A stretch of 64,000 bases of DNA from Ornithinibacillus massiliensis (GCF_018310345.1 NZ_JAGXBY010000001.1:744001-808000); one strand, 5' to 3'. Positions 45,343 through 53,609 are shown, counted from the first letter of the stretch. Notes: generated from the sequence alone by a model not told the origin. A program made the numbers and translations.

Positions 45343-46509
45343 ATGAATATAACAGTAGCTGGCATTGGATATGTCGGATTATCCAACGCTATCTTATTAG
45401 CTCAGCATAATGAAGTAATTGCACTAGATATAGTGAAAGATAAAGTAGATATGATTAATAATAGAAAATCTCCGATAGAAGACAAAGAGATTGCGGAATA
45501 TTTAACTTCAAGACAATTATCCTTAACCGCAACAACTGATGATACCCTAGCTTTTCAACATGCAGATTATGTAATCATTTCTACACCAACCAACTACCAT
45601 CCTGATAAAAACTATTTTGACACTAGTAGTGTGGAGAATGTAATAGAGAAAGTGTTGTCGATAAATCCTAATGCTGTAATGGTAATAAAGTCTACTATTC
45701 CGGTTGGATTTACGGATAAAGTTAGAAAGCAGTTTAATACAGATAAGATTATTTTCTCACCAGAATTTTTAAGAGAAGGGAAGGCTCTGTACGATAATTT
45801 GTATCCTTCTAGAATTATAGTTGGGGAGCAATCAGATCGAGCAAAAACTTTTGCTGATTTGCTAGTACAGGGAGCTATTAAGGAAGATATTCCGGTTCTT
45901 TTTACAAATTCAACAGAGGCTGAAGCTATTAAACTTTTCGCCAATACCTATCTTGCTATGAGGGTTTCTTTCTTTAATGAGCTAGATACGTATGCAGAAA
46001 TAAAGGGGCTAAATACTCGTCAAATAATTGAGGGAGTTGGATTAGATCCGCGAATTGGCGATCACTACAATAATCCTTCCTTTGGGTATGGTGGCTATTG
46101 TCTACCAAAAGATACGAAACAGCTCTTAGCTAATTATAAAGATGTACCGAATGTTATTATTAAGGCTATTGTTGAAGCAAACGACACTAGAAAAACCCAC
46201 ATTTCTCGTATGATTTTGGAACGAAAACCAAAAACGGTTGGAATTTTTAGGCTAACAATGAAATCTGGTTCGGATAATTATAGAGAATCGGCAATACAGG
46301 ATGTGATGAAACAAATTAAAGACCATGGTGTTGATGTTGTTATTTATGAACCTACCTTAAAGGAAAGTACATTTATAAATTCAAGTGTGGTTAATGACTT
46401 TGAAGAATTTAAACAGATTAGTGATGTCATTGTTGCTAACCGTTTTTCGGAAGAATTAAGAGATGTGAAAGATAAAGTTTATACAAGAGATGTGTTTAGC
46501 AGGGACTAA
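45343..46509 (+). CDS. ugd: UDP-glucose 6-dehydrogenase-like nucleotide-sugar dehydrogenase
   Basis: 388 residues from the ATG with AAGGAG eight bases upstream; a GTG three codons earlier overlaps the ribosome site. Rossmann motif [20 protein letters not shown] at the N terminus, STPTNY near 80, KSTIPVGFT near 120, and the catalytic Cys253 in [13 protein letters not shown]. The short form with GGYCLPKD is typical of UDP-glucose dehydrogenases that make UDP-glucuronic acid, the donor for teichuronic-type polymers. It differs from the TviB-like and WecC-like enzymes elsewhere in the window, so three distinct uronic donors may be made. Its terminator follows. Confidence 0.88.
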   Translation: MNITVAGIGYVGLSNAILLAQHNEVIALDIVKDKVDMINNRKSPIEDKEIAEYLTSRQLSLTATTDDTLAFQHADYVIISTPTNYHPDKNYFDTSSVENVIEKVLSINPNAVMVIKSTIPVGFTDKVRKQFNTDKIIFSPEFLREGKALYDNLYPSRIIVGEQSDRAKTFADLLVQGAIKEDIPVLFTNSTEAEAIKLFANTYLAMRVSFFNELDTYAEIKGLNTRQIIEGVGLDPRIGDHYNNPSFGYGGYCLPKDTKQLLANYKDVPNVIIKAIVEANDTRKTHISRMILERKPKTVGIFRLTMKSGSDNYRESAIQDVMKQIKDHGVDVVIYEPTLKESTFINSSVVNDFEEFKQISDVIVANRFSEELRDVKDKVYTRDVFSRD

Positions 46510-46513
46510 TAAC

Positions 46514-46550
46514 AGAAGCTCCATTGGCACTTTCAATGGGAGCTTCTTTC
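46514..46550 (+). terminator. terminator of ugd
   Basis: AGAAGCTCCATTG pairs with CAATGGGAGCTTCT (one bulge), seven-base loop, then TTCTATT. Confidence 0.75.
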
Positions 46551-46652
46551 TATTAGAGGACACTTTAATCGTAAACGCGTATAATTGAAATCTTTGGCTT
46601 GTTAAATATGGCCCAAAATCCAATGTCTTCTTTTTTTCGTACAGGTACTTTT

Positions 46653-47051
46653 TTATCGGTTATTGTCGTTACATAAATCTTGCATTATCTTTGTGGTGGA
46701 GATGCCGATGGTCCTTGGTAAATAGATAACTTCACAATACTCCCTTAAGAAATCAAACTTCCCTTCCCAGTCGTCACCCATCACGAATACATCAATCTCA
46801 TGTTTAATGACATCATCAATCTTTTGTTCCCAAGTGTTCTCTTGGATGACTTCATCGACATAGCGAATTGCTTCTACGATCGCTTTTCTATTGTCGAAGC
46901 TGTGATACGCTTTTTTATTTTTTAACTGGTTAAATTCGTCTGTAGACACGGCTACGATTAGATAATCACCTAAATTCTTAGCTCGCCTGAGTAGATTAAT
47001 ATGTCCAGTATGAAGTAAATCAAATGTACCATATGTGATAACCTTCCTCAT
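46653..47051 (-). CDS. tagD: glycerol-3-phosphate cytidylyltransferase
   Basis: 132 residues, the usual TagD length. It makes CDP-glycerol, the donor for poly(glycerol phosphate) wall teichoic acid. The start is the ATG eight bases after GGAGGTG; a longer frame upstream lacks a ribosome site. Signatures: GTFDLLHTGHINLLRRA (HxGH at His14-His17), MGDDWEGKFDFL, and RTIGISTTKI. It is monocistronic, divergent from an LCP gene. No TagF polymerase or TagA/B is in the window, so the rest of the teichoic pathway lies elsewhere. Confidence 0.95.
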   Translation of the reverse strand: MRKVITYGTFDLLHTGHINLLRRAKNLGDYLIVAVSTDEFNQLKNKKAYHSFDNRKAIVEAIRYVDEVIQENTWEQKIDDVIKHEIDVFVMGDDWEGKFDFLREYCEVIYLPRTIGISTTKIMQDLCNDNNR

Positions 47052-47281
47052 CCTACATGCACCTCCAGTTATTAGTATCATAATAGCATAGTTCCACCAA
47101 TACTTAATAAATAATAAGAAAATGTAAATTCGATTAATTCCTCATATATTCCTCTACAAGTAATTTATCATACTAGCAAGTCTTCCAATTATTATCAATA
47201 ATAAATGGTAAAACCTTCCTAAAAAATGTATAATAAAATAAATTATAAAGAAAATTCTAAATTCGAACGAGGTAGGCGAGA

Positions 47282-48124
47282 ATGTCCAATTCCAATCAGT
47301 CTGAAAAAACAAAACTACATTGGCTAACCATTAGTATAGGAGCTGTCATCTTATGCGTCATTATAACAGTAGTTCATATAGATAACTATTATAGTAGTGT
47401 AATGGAAACCTTTCATAATCGTATGTATCAACCTCTTTCAACAATTGACCACGAGCGTTCAAAGGAAAAGCTTGCTAATAAGGAGAGACTTAACTTTCTT
47501 CTTCTAGGAGTAGAGCAACGTGCCGGAGATATAGGTAGAGCCGATTCAATCGTTGTTTTATCCTTATATCCAAGTACAGATTCGATTAAGCTGATTAACA
47601 TTCACAAGGATACACGGGTAAGTATGATTAGCGAGGGTACGGAGGGTAAATTAGCACATGCGTTTGCTAATGGAGGAGTTGAAATGGTAGTGGAATCCGT
47701 GGAGAATTTACTCGATATGGAGCTAGATTACTATGTTCAATTGAACCTAACTGGTATAGCGGATTTAGTTGATTCCCTCGGTGGTATTATGATAGATAAT
47801 CAGTTGGACTTTGAAGTAGATGGTGTTCACTTTGCTAGTGGTGAGCTTCATTTGAGTGGTACACAGGCAATGCGATATGTTCAGAAGCTCGCTGATAACC
47901 CTATGGATGACCTTACTCAAATGATAAGACAACGGCAAGTACTGGACGCAATAATCGATACAGCTTCTAAGGAGCTAACGATACATAAGGTAGAGGTTTT
48001 ACTAGATTTTCTTTTAGAGAATGTGAGAAGCAATTTACATGTTGACCTGATGAAGGATTTCATTGTGAACTATGCTGATGTTCATAAAGAGGTATCGAGC
48101 TATATGCTTCAAGGGAGCATATAG
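47282..48124 (+). CDS. LCP-family protein, C terminus cut by an in-frame TAG
   Basis: 280 residues. Membrane segment at about 14-33; LCP domain with FLLLGVEQRAGDIGRADSIV, KLINIHKDTRVSMI, KLAHAFANGGVEMVVES and QMIRQRQVLDAII. It departs from the family norm: the usual IPRDT reads IHKDT and RSDT reads RADS, so one lipid-contacting Arg is Lys. After the TAG the same frame goes on for 30 codons to 48214 with EMDGVYYFIIPDEEVEKV, which resembles the normal C-terminal end of LCP proteins. The original gene probably ended at 48214. The truncated product may still be active. It is divergent from tagD; a sigma-A-like TATAAT lies at 47229. Confidence 0.85.
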   Translation: MSNSNQSEKTKLHWLTISIGAVILCVIITVVHIDNYYSSVMETFHNRMYQPLSTIDHERSKEKLANKERLNFLLLGVEQRAGDIGRADSIVVLSLYPSTDSIKLINIHKDTRVSMISEGTEGKLAHAFANGGVEMVVESVENLLDMELDYYVQLNLTGIADLVDSLGGIMIDNQLDFEVDGVHFASGELHLSGTQAMRYVQKLADNPMDDLTQMIRQRQVLDAIIDTASKELTIHKVEVLLDFLLENVRSNLHVDLMKDFIVNYADVHKEVSSYMLQGSI

Positions 48125-48233
48125 GAAATGGATGGTGTCTATTATTTTATTATTCCGGATGAGGAAGTGGAAAAGGTTCAACATATGCTCGGTGATTCCG
48201 CGGGAGAGCTTTAAGACACGTAAATCAGACGTA

Positions 48234-48332
48234 ATGTTAGGTTACCTGTAGAGGATTTATCAAGAGTTGGAAAATGGACAAATTGATGAAGAGGAATTTT
48301 ATGATATTATCGAACAGGCAGATAGCCAGTAA
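48234..48332 (+). pseudogene. small decayed gene with an in-frame TAG at codon 6
   Basis: Reading from an ATG gives MLGYL, a TAG (48249-48251), then RIYQELENGQIDEEEFYDII and a normal TAA stop. The part after the TAG looks like real protein, acidic and helical, and no other frame is open there. It lies just behind the truncated LCP gene. From here to the next gene at 48571 nothing further is recognised. Confidence 0.4.
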
Positions 48333-48570
48333 GCTAGTTTGACTGGAAAATTAGGTAGTTGTTATAACAATAGTTTGTAAGAATTTATTGAGGTGGTTGA
48401 TTAAACTAAGATTTTAATCAACTGCTTTTATATATAATCGAAAATTTCTTTAGGAAAGTGGCTGTGATTTTGGATGATATAGAACAGCATAGTGTTTAAA
48501 TTTTTTTCAAATTATGTGCCCCTTTTTCCTCCTTTCTCACGATTATAGTAGTGAAAGGAGGTGCTTGAGC

Positions 48571-48795
48571 ATGGCTGTGGCAGATTTAATGAATTCTCAG
48601 CTGCGTCTGGTGTTTCATGATGGGAATGACCCAGTTAATGGGAGTCCTATTTATAAAGCGAAGAGCTTTAACAATGTGAAGACAGACGCAACACCAGATC
48701 AGCTTTATGCAATTGCAAATGCGTTTGCTGGATTGCAGGAGCGTCTATTGTTTAACATCGAGCGTAAGGATAGTTCTGATATTCGCCAAGGTTAA
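48571..48795 (+). CDS. DUF1659 family small protein
   Basis: 74 residues from the ATG behind GAAAGGAGGTG; a longer upstream frame has no ribosome site. The sequence (MNSQLRLVFHDGNDPVNGSP, AKSFNNVKTDATPDQLYAIA) matches the DUF1659 proteins that Bacillus species carry beside a DUF2922 and a YvrJ gene, the arrangement seen here. Function unknown. No signal peptide or membrane segment. Confidence 0.85.
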   Translation: MAVADLMNSQLRLVFHDGNDPVNGSPIYKAKSFNNVKTDATPDQLYAIANAFAGLQERLLFNIERKDSSDIRQG

Positions 48796-48842
48796 GGGAC
48801 TATTGCGAAGCTGCTTGGAATATAGGGAAAGGAGGAGCTTAA

Positions 48843-49058
48843 GTGAAGGTACTAGAGTTAAAGTTCGAAAATACGGACGGTAAAATTGTAACCTATTCAT
48901 TGGAGCAACCAATCGAACCAGTTGATCCTGCTAGCGTTTCGGAAGCAATGAATGAAATCATTGCACAAAACGCATTCACGTCAAGTGGCGGGGATTTAGT
49001 AGCGAAGCATAGTGCACGTATCGTTGACCGCACGGTGGAAGAAATTGAATTAGTCTAA
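48843..49058 (+). CDS. DUF2922 family small protein
   Basis: 71 residues with GTG start behind GGAAAGGAGGAG. It begins MKVLELKFENTDGKIVTYSL and contains DPASVSEAMNEIIAQNAF, the DUF2922 pattern. It lies 47 bases after the DUF1659 gene and before a terminator, so the two are co-transcribed. Function unknown. Confidence 0.85.
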   Translation: MKVLELKFENTDGKIVTYSLEQPIEPVDPASVSEAMNEIIAQNAFTSSGGDLVAKHSARIVDRTVEEIELV

Positions 49059-49066
49059 CGATGAGG

Positions 49067-49100
49067 GAGGTTACCTTAAGCGCAAGGTAGCCTCTTTTTT
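49067..49100 (+). terminator. terminator after the DUF2922 gene
   Basis: GAGGTTACCTT pairs with AAGGTAGCCTC (one wobble), six-base loop, followed by six T. Confidence 0.88.
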
Positions 49101-49121
49101 ACTTGTATGGAGGTGAGCACG

Positions 49122-49256
49122 GTGGAAAATTGGATATCACTCATCACAGATTTAGGCTTTCCGGTAGCGGTAACGTTTTATTTACTGCATCGTATTGAAG
49201 GAAAGCTAAACCTTTTGATTGAGTCGATTCATGCACTGCCAGAGAAGATGAAGTAA
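49122..49256 (+). CDS. YvrJ family small membrane protein
   Basis: 44 residues, start GTG behind TGGAGGTGAGCAC. It reads VENWISLITDLGFPVAVTFY then LLHRIEGKLNLLIESIHALP, the YvrJ family pattern of one short membrane helix and a helical tail. It is the third member of the set with DUF1659 and DUF2922 upstream, separated from them by a terminator. YvrJ-like proteins are holin-like in size, but no activity is known to me. Confidence 0.85.
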   Translation: MENWISLITDLGFPVAVTFYLLHRIEGKLNLLIESIHALPEKMK

Positions 49257-49266
49257 GATTAGGAAG

Positions 49267-49296
49267 GGGGACAGGCTTGTTAACCATCTTGTCCCC
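49267..49296 (+). terminator. hairpin after yvrJ-like gene
   Basis: GGGGACA pairs with TGTCCCC across a 16-base loop. There is no T run, so termination is uncertain. Confidence 0.35.
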
Positions 49297-49360
49297 AGTC
49301 TTAACTAATTGAAACATTTGCTTAATTTGTATCGTCTTATTCGTTACGGGGGTGGTCTTG

Positions 49361-50596
49361 ATGAAAAAGCAATTCAAACTATGGATTTGCTATGGCGGAA
49401 TATTGTTATTACTAATTGGTTGTGCACAAGAAAGGAATAGCTCCATTATTAACGAGGATGTAGAGTTTGATCGTGAAGATTATCAGAAGGTTGTTTTACA
49501 TAACAATCAACTAGGATTCGACTTACTAGCTTCTGAAGAATTAAAGCAAGATGGAAATCTATTCATCTCGCCGATAAGTTTATTCATGGCGTTGTCGATG
49601 GTCCAAAACGGTGCAGATGGCAATACCTTAGATGAAATGAATGCTGTCTTACATAGTAACGGAATGGACTCACTGGAGCTAAGTAAGGCTAATGCTTCAT
49701 GGATGGACATCCTTCATCGAGATTCAGACCATATTCAACTACATGTAGCGAATTCCATCTGGTTAAATAATCGATTTTCCTTCCAAGAGGAGTTTGCTCA
49801 ATTGAACCGGGATTATTTCAATGCACACATAGAGGAATTCGATATTTCTACTGATGATACAGTAAACGAAATGAATGATTGGATCAAGCGTTCCACCAAT
49901 CAGAAGATTGATGAGGTCATAACATCGCCACTTGATTCCGATACGGTGGCTATTCTTCTAAATGCGATTTATTTCAAAGGTGATTGGAAGTATGAATTTA
50001 ATAAGAAAAGAACAGAAGTGAGCTCTTTTTATCTTGATGATGAAACATCCAAAGAAATACCGCTAATGATGCTTGAGGAAGAATTAGCATACCTTGCTAC
50101 TGATGATTTCCAAGCTGTATCACTACCATATGGAAATGAAGAAATGAGCATGAAAGTATTCTTGCCAAAAGAAGAAAAGGGCTTAAAGGGATTTTTGGAA
50201 ATGCTGACTTATGATAATTGGAAGAAATGGACAGGAGATTTCAAGAAAAAAGAAGGAACAGTTTACCTACCTTCATTTGAGCTGGAATATGAACTAGTCT
50301 TGAATAATATATTGAAAGAACTTGGGATGGAGTCTGCCTTTGATTATAATGCGGATTTCACACGAATGATTGAAGAAAAGGATCCAATTTGGATTAGTGA
50401 AGTGAAACAAAAAACATTCCTTGAAGTGAATGAAGAAGGTACCGAGGCAGCTGCCTCTACCTCTGTTGGAGTGGTCACGGAATCGGCTACTTTGGATGGA
50501 CCATTCTACATGAGGGTTGACCGGCCCTTTTTTCTAGCCATTGTAGATGATGAAACAGAAACAATATTATTTATGGGAGCGATTCGTAATCCATAA
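49361..50596 (+). CDS. serpin-family lipoprotein (serine protease inhibitor)
   Basis: 411 residues from the ATG behind GGGGGTGG; a GTG three codons earlier overlaps that site. A lipoprotein signal ends in the lipobox LLIGC, with Cys at about residue 21. The rest is a complete serpin fold: NLFISPISLFMALSMVQNGA, SIWLNNRF, LLNAIYFKGDWKYEF, VYLPSFELEYE. The reactive loop hinge EEGTEAAASTSVGVV has the small residues needed for insertion, so it should be inhibitory. It would be tethered outside the membrane. Possible targets include the cell's own secreted subtilase (about 44 kb away) or foreign proteases; inference. Confidence 0.92.
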   Translation: MKKQFKLWICYGGILLLLIGCAQERNSSIINEDVEFDREDYQKVVLHNNQLGFDLLASEELKQDGNLFISPISLFMALSMVQNGADGNTLDEMNAVLHSNGMDSLELSKANASWMDILHRDSDHIQLHVANSIWLNNRFSFQEEFAQLNRDYFNAHIEEFDISTDDTVNEMNDWIKRSTNQKIDEVITSPLDSDTVAILLNAIYFKGDWKYEFNKKRTEVSSFYLDDETSKEIPLMMLEEELAYLATDDFQAVSLPYGNEEMSMKVFLPKEEKGLKGFLEMLTYDNWKKWTGDFKKKEGTVYLPSFELEYELVLNNILKELGMESAFDYNADFTRMIEEKDPIWISEVKQKTFLEVNEEGTEAAASTSVGVVTESATLDGPFYMRVDRPFFLAIVDDETETILFMGAIRNP

Positions 50597-50677
50597 CGGA
50601 TAATGTCACATCCCCCCTCCTTGTAATAACGATCCAAATACTAGTACATACTAGTAATCACAAAGGAGGGATTGATC

Positions 50678-51409
50678 ATGGCGGATGAAAAACCATTCTA
50701 CAAAAAATGGTGGTTTTGGTTACTTGTTATCATCATACTGTTATTTGTCCTTTTCGGTAGAGGGAATGAAGAGGATTCCTTAGAATCCCCGGAAAACGAT
50801 AATGAACAAACGGATACAATAGACAGAGATATAGAAGAACAAAATACGAATGAAGATGCGACAGAGGGAGAAAATCCTGACGATGAGCAAGCTACGAGAG
50901 ACAATTCCAATGCAGAAGAGACAACACTTCATGCTGGAAACTTTATAGTAGGGGAAGATATCCCAGTTGGTCGTTATGTCATTACTGGTGATGGTACGGG
51001 TAATTTATTTGTGTATGATGAAGATGGCTTACCTACTGTCAATGAAATTCTTGATAAATCTGGCGAGATGGGCGTAACCAGTATTACGACGAATTTGGAA
51101 GCTGGACATGAGATCGAAATCTCTGGCCTTGATAATGTAACATTTACCCCGGCAGAAACGTCCTTATCTAACACACTCTCCACAGGAACTTGGCAAGTGG
51201 GATTGGATATTGAACCTGGTCGATATGATGTCACCGCCCCAAGTGGCATGGGGAACTTTGTTATCTATAACGCTATGGACCTGCCCGCAACAAATGAGAT
51301 TCTCGATGCTTCTGGTGAACTAGGTGTCACGCAAATAACAGTAAATTTAGAAGAAGGCCAAGTGATTCAGATTAGTGGATTGAATGAAGTGAATTTTGAA
51401 CCGAAATAA
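50678..51409 (+). CDS. membrane-anchored protein with two copies of a beta-rich repeat
   Basis: 243 residues from the ATG with AAAGGAGGG eight bases upstream. Layout: short cytoplasmic start, one membrane helix (WWFWLLVIIILLFVLFG, about 10-27), an acidic linker to about 85, then two related 75-residue domains. Shared pattern: G-x-W/F-x-VG-x-DIP-x-GRY, GMGNFVIYN or GTGNLFVYD, a NEILD segment and ISGLNEVNFEP or ISGLDNVTFTP. The domains face the outside. I recognise no named family; similar GRY-type repeats occur in Firmicute hypothetical proteins. It follows the serpin gene and ends at its own terminator. Confidence 0.8.
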   Translation: MADEKPFYKKWWFWLLVIIILLFVLFGRGNEEDSLESPENDNEQTDTIDRDIEEQNTNEDATEGENPDDEQATRDNSNAEETTLHAGNFIVGEDIPVGRYVITGDGTGNLFVYDEDGLPTVNEILDKSGEMGVTSITTNLEAGHEIEISGLDNVTFTPAETSLSNTLSTGTWQVGLDIEPGRYDVTAPSGMGNFVIYNAMDLPATNEILDASGELGVTQITVNLEEGQVIQISGLNEVNFEPK

Positions 51410-51416
51410 TAGTGAG

Positions 51417-51446
51417 GCTGCTGACTTAGTGTTAGCAGCTTTATTA
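51417..51446 (+). terminator. terminator after the two-repeat membrane protein
   Basis: GCTGCTGAC pairs with GTTAGCAGC (one wobble), five-base loop, then TTTATT. Confidence 0.78.
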
Positions 51447-51758
51447 TTGGAGTTTAGTAATTAGAAATAATAATCCGCCCGGAAATGCATTTGTGTCTAA
51501 TATGAACACTATAGTAGTATAACTTTTTTATTTTGATAATAGGGTTAAAAGAGATCAAAAAATTAAAAAGGTTAAATCAGTTCCATATATTGTCGTGGTT
51601 GTAATACTTTGTTATTCTTGTAATAAATAATGCTTATAAAAAGATTTGTATAAAAAATCACAATTTATTGATACATACTTAAATTTAACTAGTTCCTATG
51701 AAACTATAAAGCAACCTGATAGATTTGATATACTGAAAAAATGAGGAAGTGGATGACA
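51447..51758. other. intergenic region upstream of the phosphatase gene
   Basis: A/T-rich with no convincing open frame or hairpin. It should include the promoter of the next gene, which is not clear. Confidence 0.3.
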
Positions 51759-52526
51759 ATGATTGACATTCATAGTCATATTTTGCCTGGAGTTGATGAT
51801 GGTGCAAAAACAATAGATGACAGCCTTGTGATGGCACAGGAAGCAGTACAACAAGGTATTCACACGATTATTGCAACACCGCACCATCAGAACGGCAAAT
51901 ATATTAATGTAAAGGAAGATATTGAGATTCATGTAGAAAAGCTAAATAAAGCATTACGGGAAAAAAATATTCCTCTTACAGTCTTAACAGGACAAGAAAC
52001 ACGTATACATGGGGACCTGATACAGGAATTAGAAGCTAGCAATATTGCTACACTTAATAATACTCGTTATCTATTCATTGAGTTTCCATTTGGATACATA
52101 CCTCAATATGCAGAGCAAATGGTATTTGATATTCAAGTTGCAGGGTACAAACCAATTATTGTACATCCTGAGCGTAATCGCCAAATTGCAGAGAATCCCT
52201 CTACACTTTACAATTTCGTTAGAAAAGGTGCGTTGACCCAAGTTACTGCTGCAAGTCTAGCTGGTAAATTCGGGAAGACGGTTCAAAAATTATCCCATCA
52301 ATTAATCGATTATAATCTAGCCCATTTCATAGCGTCAGATGCCCATAATACAACCTCAAGAGGATTTGTTATGAGGGAAGCCTATCGTATTTTGAAGAAT
52401 AAGCATGGTAATGATACCTATTATATGTTCATGGAGAATGCACAGTTAGTTATTGATGGGCTACATGTACATCAAGACGAACCGGCTAGGATACGAAAAA
52501 TTAGAAAAGTATTTGGACTATTTTAG
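51759..52526 (+). CDS. CpsB/YwqE-type tyrosine-protein phosphatase (PHP fold)
   Basis: 255 residues from the third in-frame ATG, which gives the family-typical MIDIHSHILPGVDDGA start; AGGAAGTGG precedes it. Metal-binding motifs are HSH near residue 5, ATPHH near 45, GQETRI near 80, IVHPERN near 137 and SDAHN near 195. The family dephosphorylates bacterial tyrosine kinases that control polysaccharide chain length and export. No such kinase or its membrane adaptor is in the window, so this copy is separated from its usual partners. The position among polymer genes supports a regulatory role. Confidence 0.9.
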   Translation: MIDIHSHILPGVDDGAKTIDDSLVMAQEAVQQGIHTIIATPHHQNGKYINVKEDIEIHVEKLNKALREKNIPLTVLTGQETRIHGDLIQELEASNIATLNNTRYLFIEFPFGYIPQYAEQMVFDIQVAGYKPIIVHPERNRQIAENPSTLYNFVRKGALTQVTAASLAGKFGKTVQKLSHQLIDYNLAHFIASDAHNTTSRGFVMREAYRILKNKHGNDTYYMFMENAQLVIDGLHVHQDEPARIRKIRKVFGLF

Positions 52527-52580
52527 AATAGAGCTATAAGTGAATTATCTATCCATGAACCTGTTAGAAGGAGTTGAATT

Positions 52581-52739
52581 ATAGCAGTAGAACCCTGGCA
52601 ATTAATTCGGAAGGGAGTTCAAACACTAATCGATATAGAGCAAGATTTAAAAGTGATCAAAGCGCGTTCTAAGATCATGGAAGCAAACCAATTGCGAATC
52701 AGTTACATATATTTAGGAAACATTGAGGAACTATATTAG
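52581..52739 (+). pseudogene. 52-codon gene whose start codon is ATA
   Basis: Behind a good ribosome site (GAAGGAG, seven bases) stands ATA followed by GCA GTA GAA and a frame reading AVEPWQLIRKGVQTLIDIEQ and on to GNIEELY and TAG. The composition looks like a real soluble helical protein, and the natural start position holds ATA instead of ATG. Either translation uses a rare start or the gene has lost its start by one substitution. No family recognised. Confidence 0.4.
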
Positions 52740-52856
52740 TTGTATTTATAAGATACTTTGTATTAAAAAACGCGAGAAGGTAATTCAATTTTCAACGAGC
52801 TTGCTGAGGTGACACATTACGACTAATTCCAACAGATTCAAGACTTTTGTTACTTT

Positions 52857-52876
52857 AGTCACTATTATATGTGACT
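52857..52876. promoter_or_regulatory. inverted repeat upstream of the LuxR-type regulator
   Basis: AGTCAC-TATTATAT-GTGACT, six-base arms, about 75 bases before the regulator. Downstream is an extended -10 TGTTATAGT (52893-52901). The palindrome may be an operator, perhaps for the regulator itself; inference. Confidence 0.4.
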
Positions 52877-52950
52877 GTTTGTATAGTAAAATTGTTATAG
52901 TTAAGAAAAATAGGTCCAGAATAACAGGGAGCTAAAAAGGAAGTATTGGG

Positions 52951-53547
52951 ATGAGAATTTGTTTACTTCAAGAAAGCAAGTTTTTTCTTTTACTTAAGGA
53001 ACAATTAACTAAATACGACCATGTGTCAATAGTGACGAGATTACCAGCTGATGTCGTGTTATTAGATGATGAGAATTTTACAGAGCACGATGTGACTAAT
53101 ATAGTTCGAATTCTAGGAGAAGAAAAGATTATTCTAATCACGGATGAGTATGAAGAGCTAACTGTTCTACCGTTAATTGATGCTGGTGTCTGTAGCATAC
53201 TTCCTAAACAGAATCTACTCTATGAAAATCTGGTTGCACTATTGGAAAAGATTCTAGATAATCATTTTTATATACCACAGAATATGGTCTATGACTTTAT
53301 TAACCATATAGTTCGGATGAAACGTATAGAATATGATCAGTTCTCTGTACGGGCACATTTAGAATGTGCTTTCACATTAAAGCAAACCCGGGTTGCTTCA
53401 CTTATGCAATATGGGCATTCCAATAGAGAAATTGCGTGCTTATTAGGGATGTCTGAAGGTAGTGTGAAGGTACATATAAGTCAGATTTATGCTAAACTTG
53501 GTACGAATAAACGATCAGCAGCTATCAAGAAGCTAGTGGAAATGTAA
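52951..53547 (+). CDS. LuxR/GerE-type regulator with degenerate receiver domain
   Basis: 198 residues. The C-terminal helix-turn-helix is clear: RVASLMQYGHSNREIACLLG then MSEGSVKVHISQIYAKLG, about 145-190. The N-terminal part has the length and ordering of a response-regulator receiver (ADVVLLDDENF, IILITDEYEEL, DAGVCSILPKQNL), but the acidic pair normally after the first strand is replaced by QE in LLQESK, so normal phosphorylation is doubtful. AAAGGAAG precedes the ATG. No sensor kinase is adjacent. It lies 62 bases before galU copy 2 and could control the following polymer genes. Confidence 0.85.
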   Translation: MRICLLQESKFFLLLKEQLTKYDHVSIVTRLPADVVLLDDENFTEHDVTNIVRILGEEKIILITDEYEELTVLPLIDAGVCSILPKQNLLYENLVALLEKILDNHFYIPQNMVYDFINHIVRMKRIEYDQFSVRAHLECAFTLKQTRVASLMQYGHSNREIACLLGMSEGSVKVHISQIYAKLGTNKRSAAIKKLVEM

Positions 53548-53609
53548 TTAGCAAAGATTATTAAAGAAATAATTATTTAATGAGTTGCCGTAAAAAATGG
53601 GGGATAAAT

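Noticed and set aside
48122-48332. Recoding of TAG as an amino acid
   Set aside because: TAG ends several intact genes here (for example the tandem ABC ATPase at 21997 and the GntR gene at 8735) and no suppressor tRNA or recoding hairpin was seen; nonsense mutation is simpler.
52574-52672. 33-codon TTG frame overlapping the ATA-start gene
   Set aside because: The TTG touches the ribosome site with no spacing and the product looks random, unlike the other frame.
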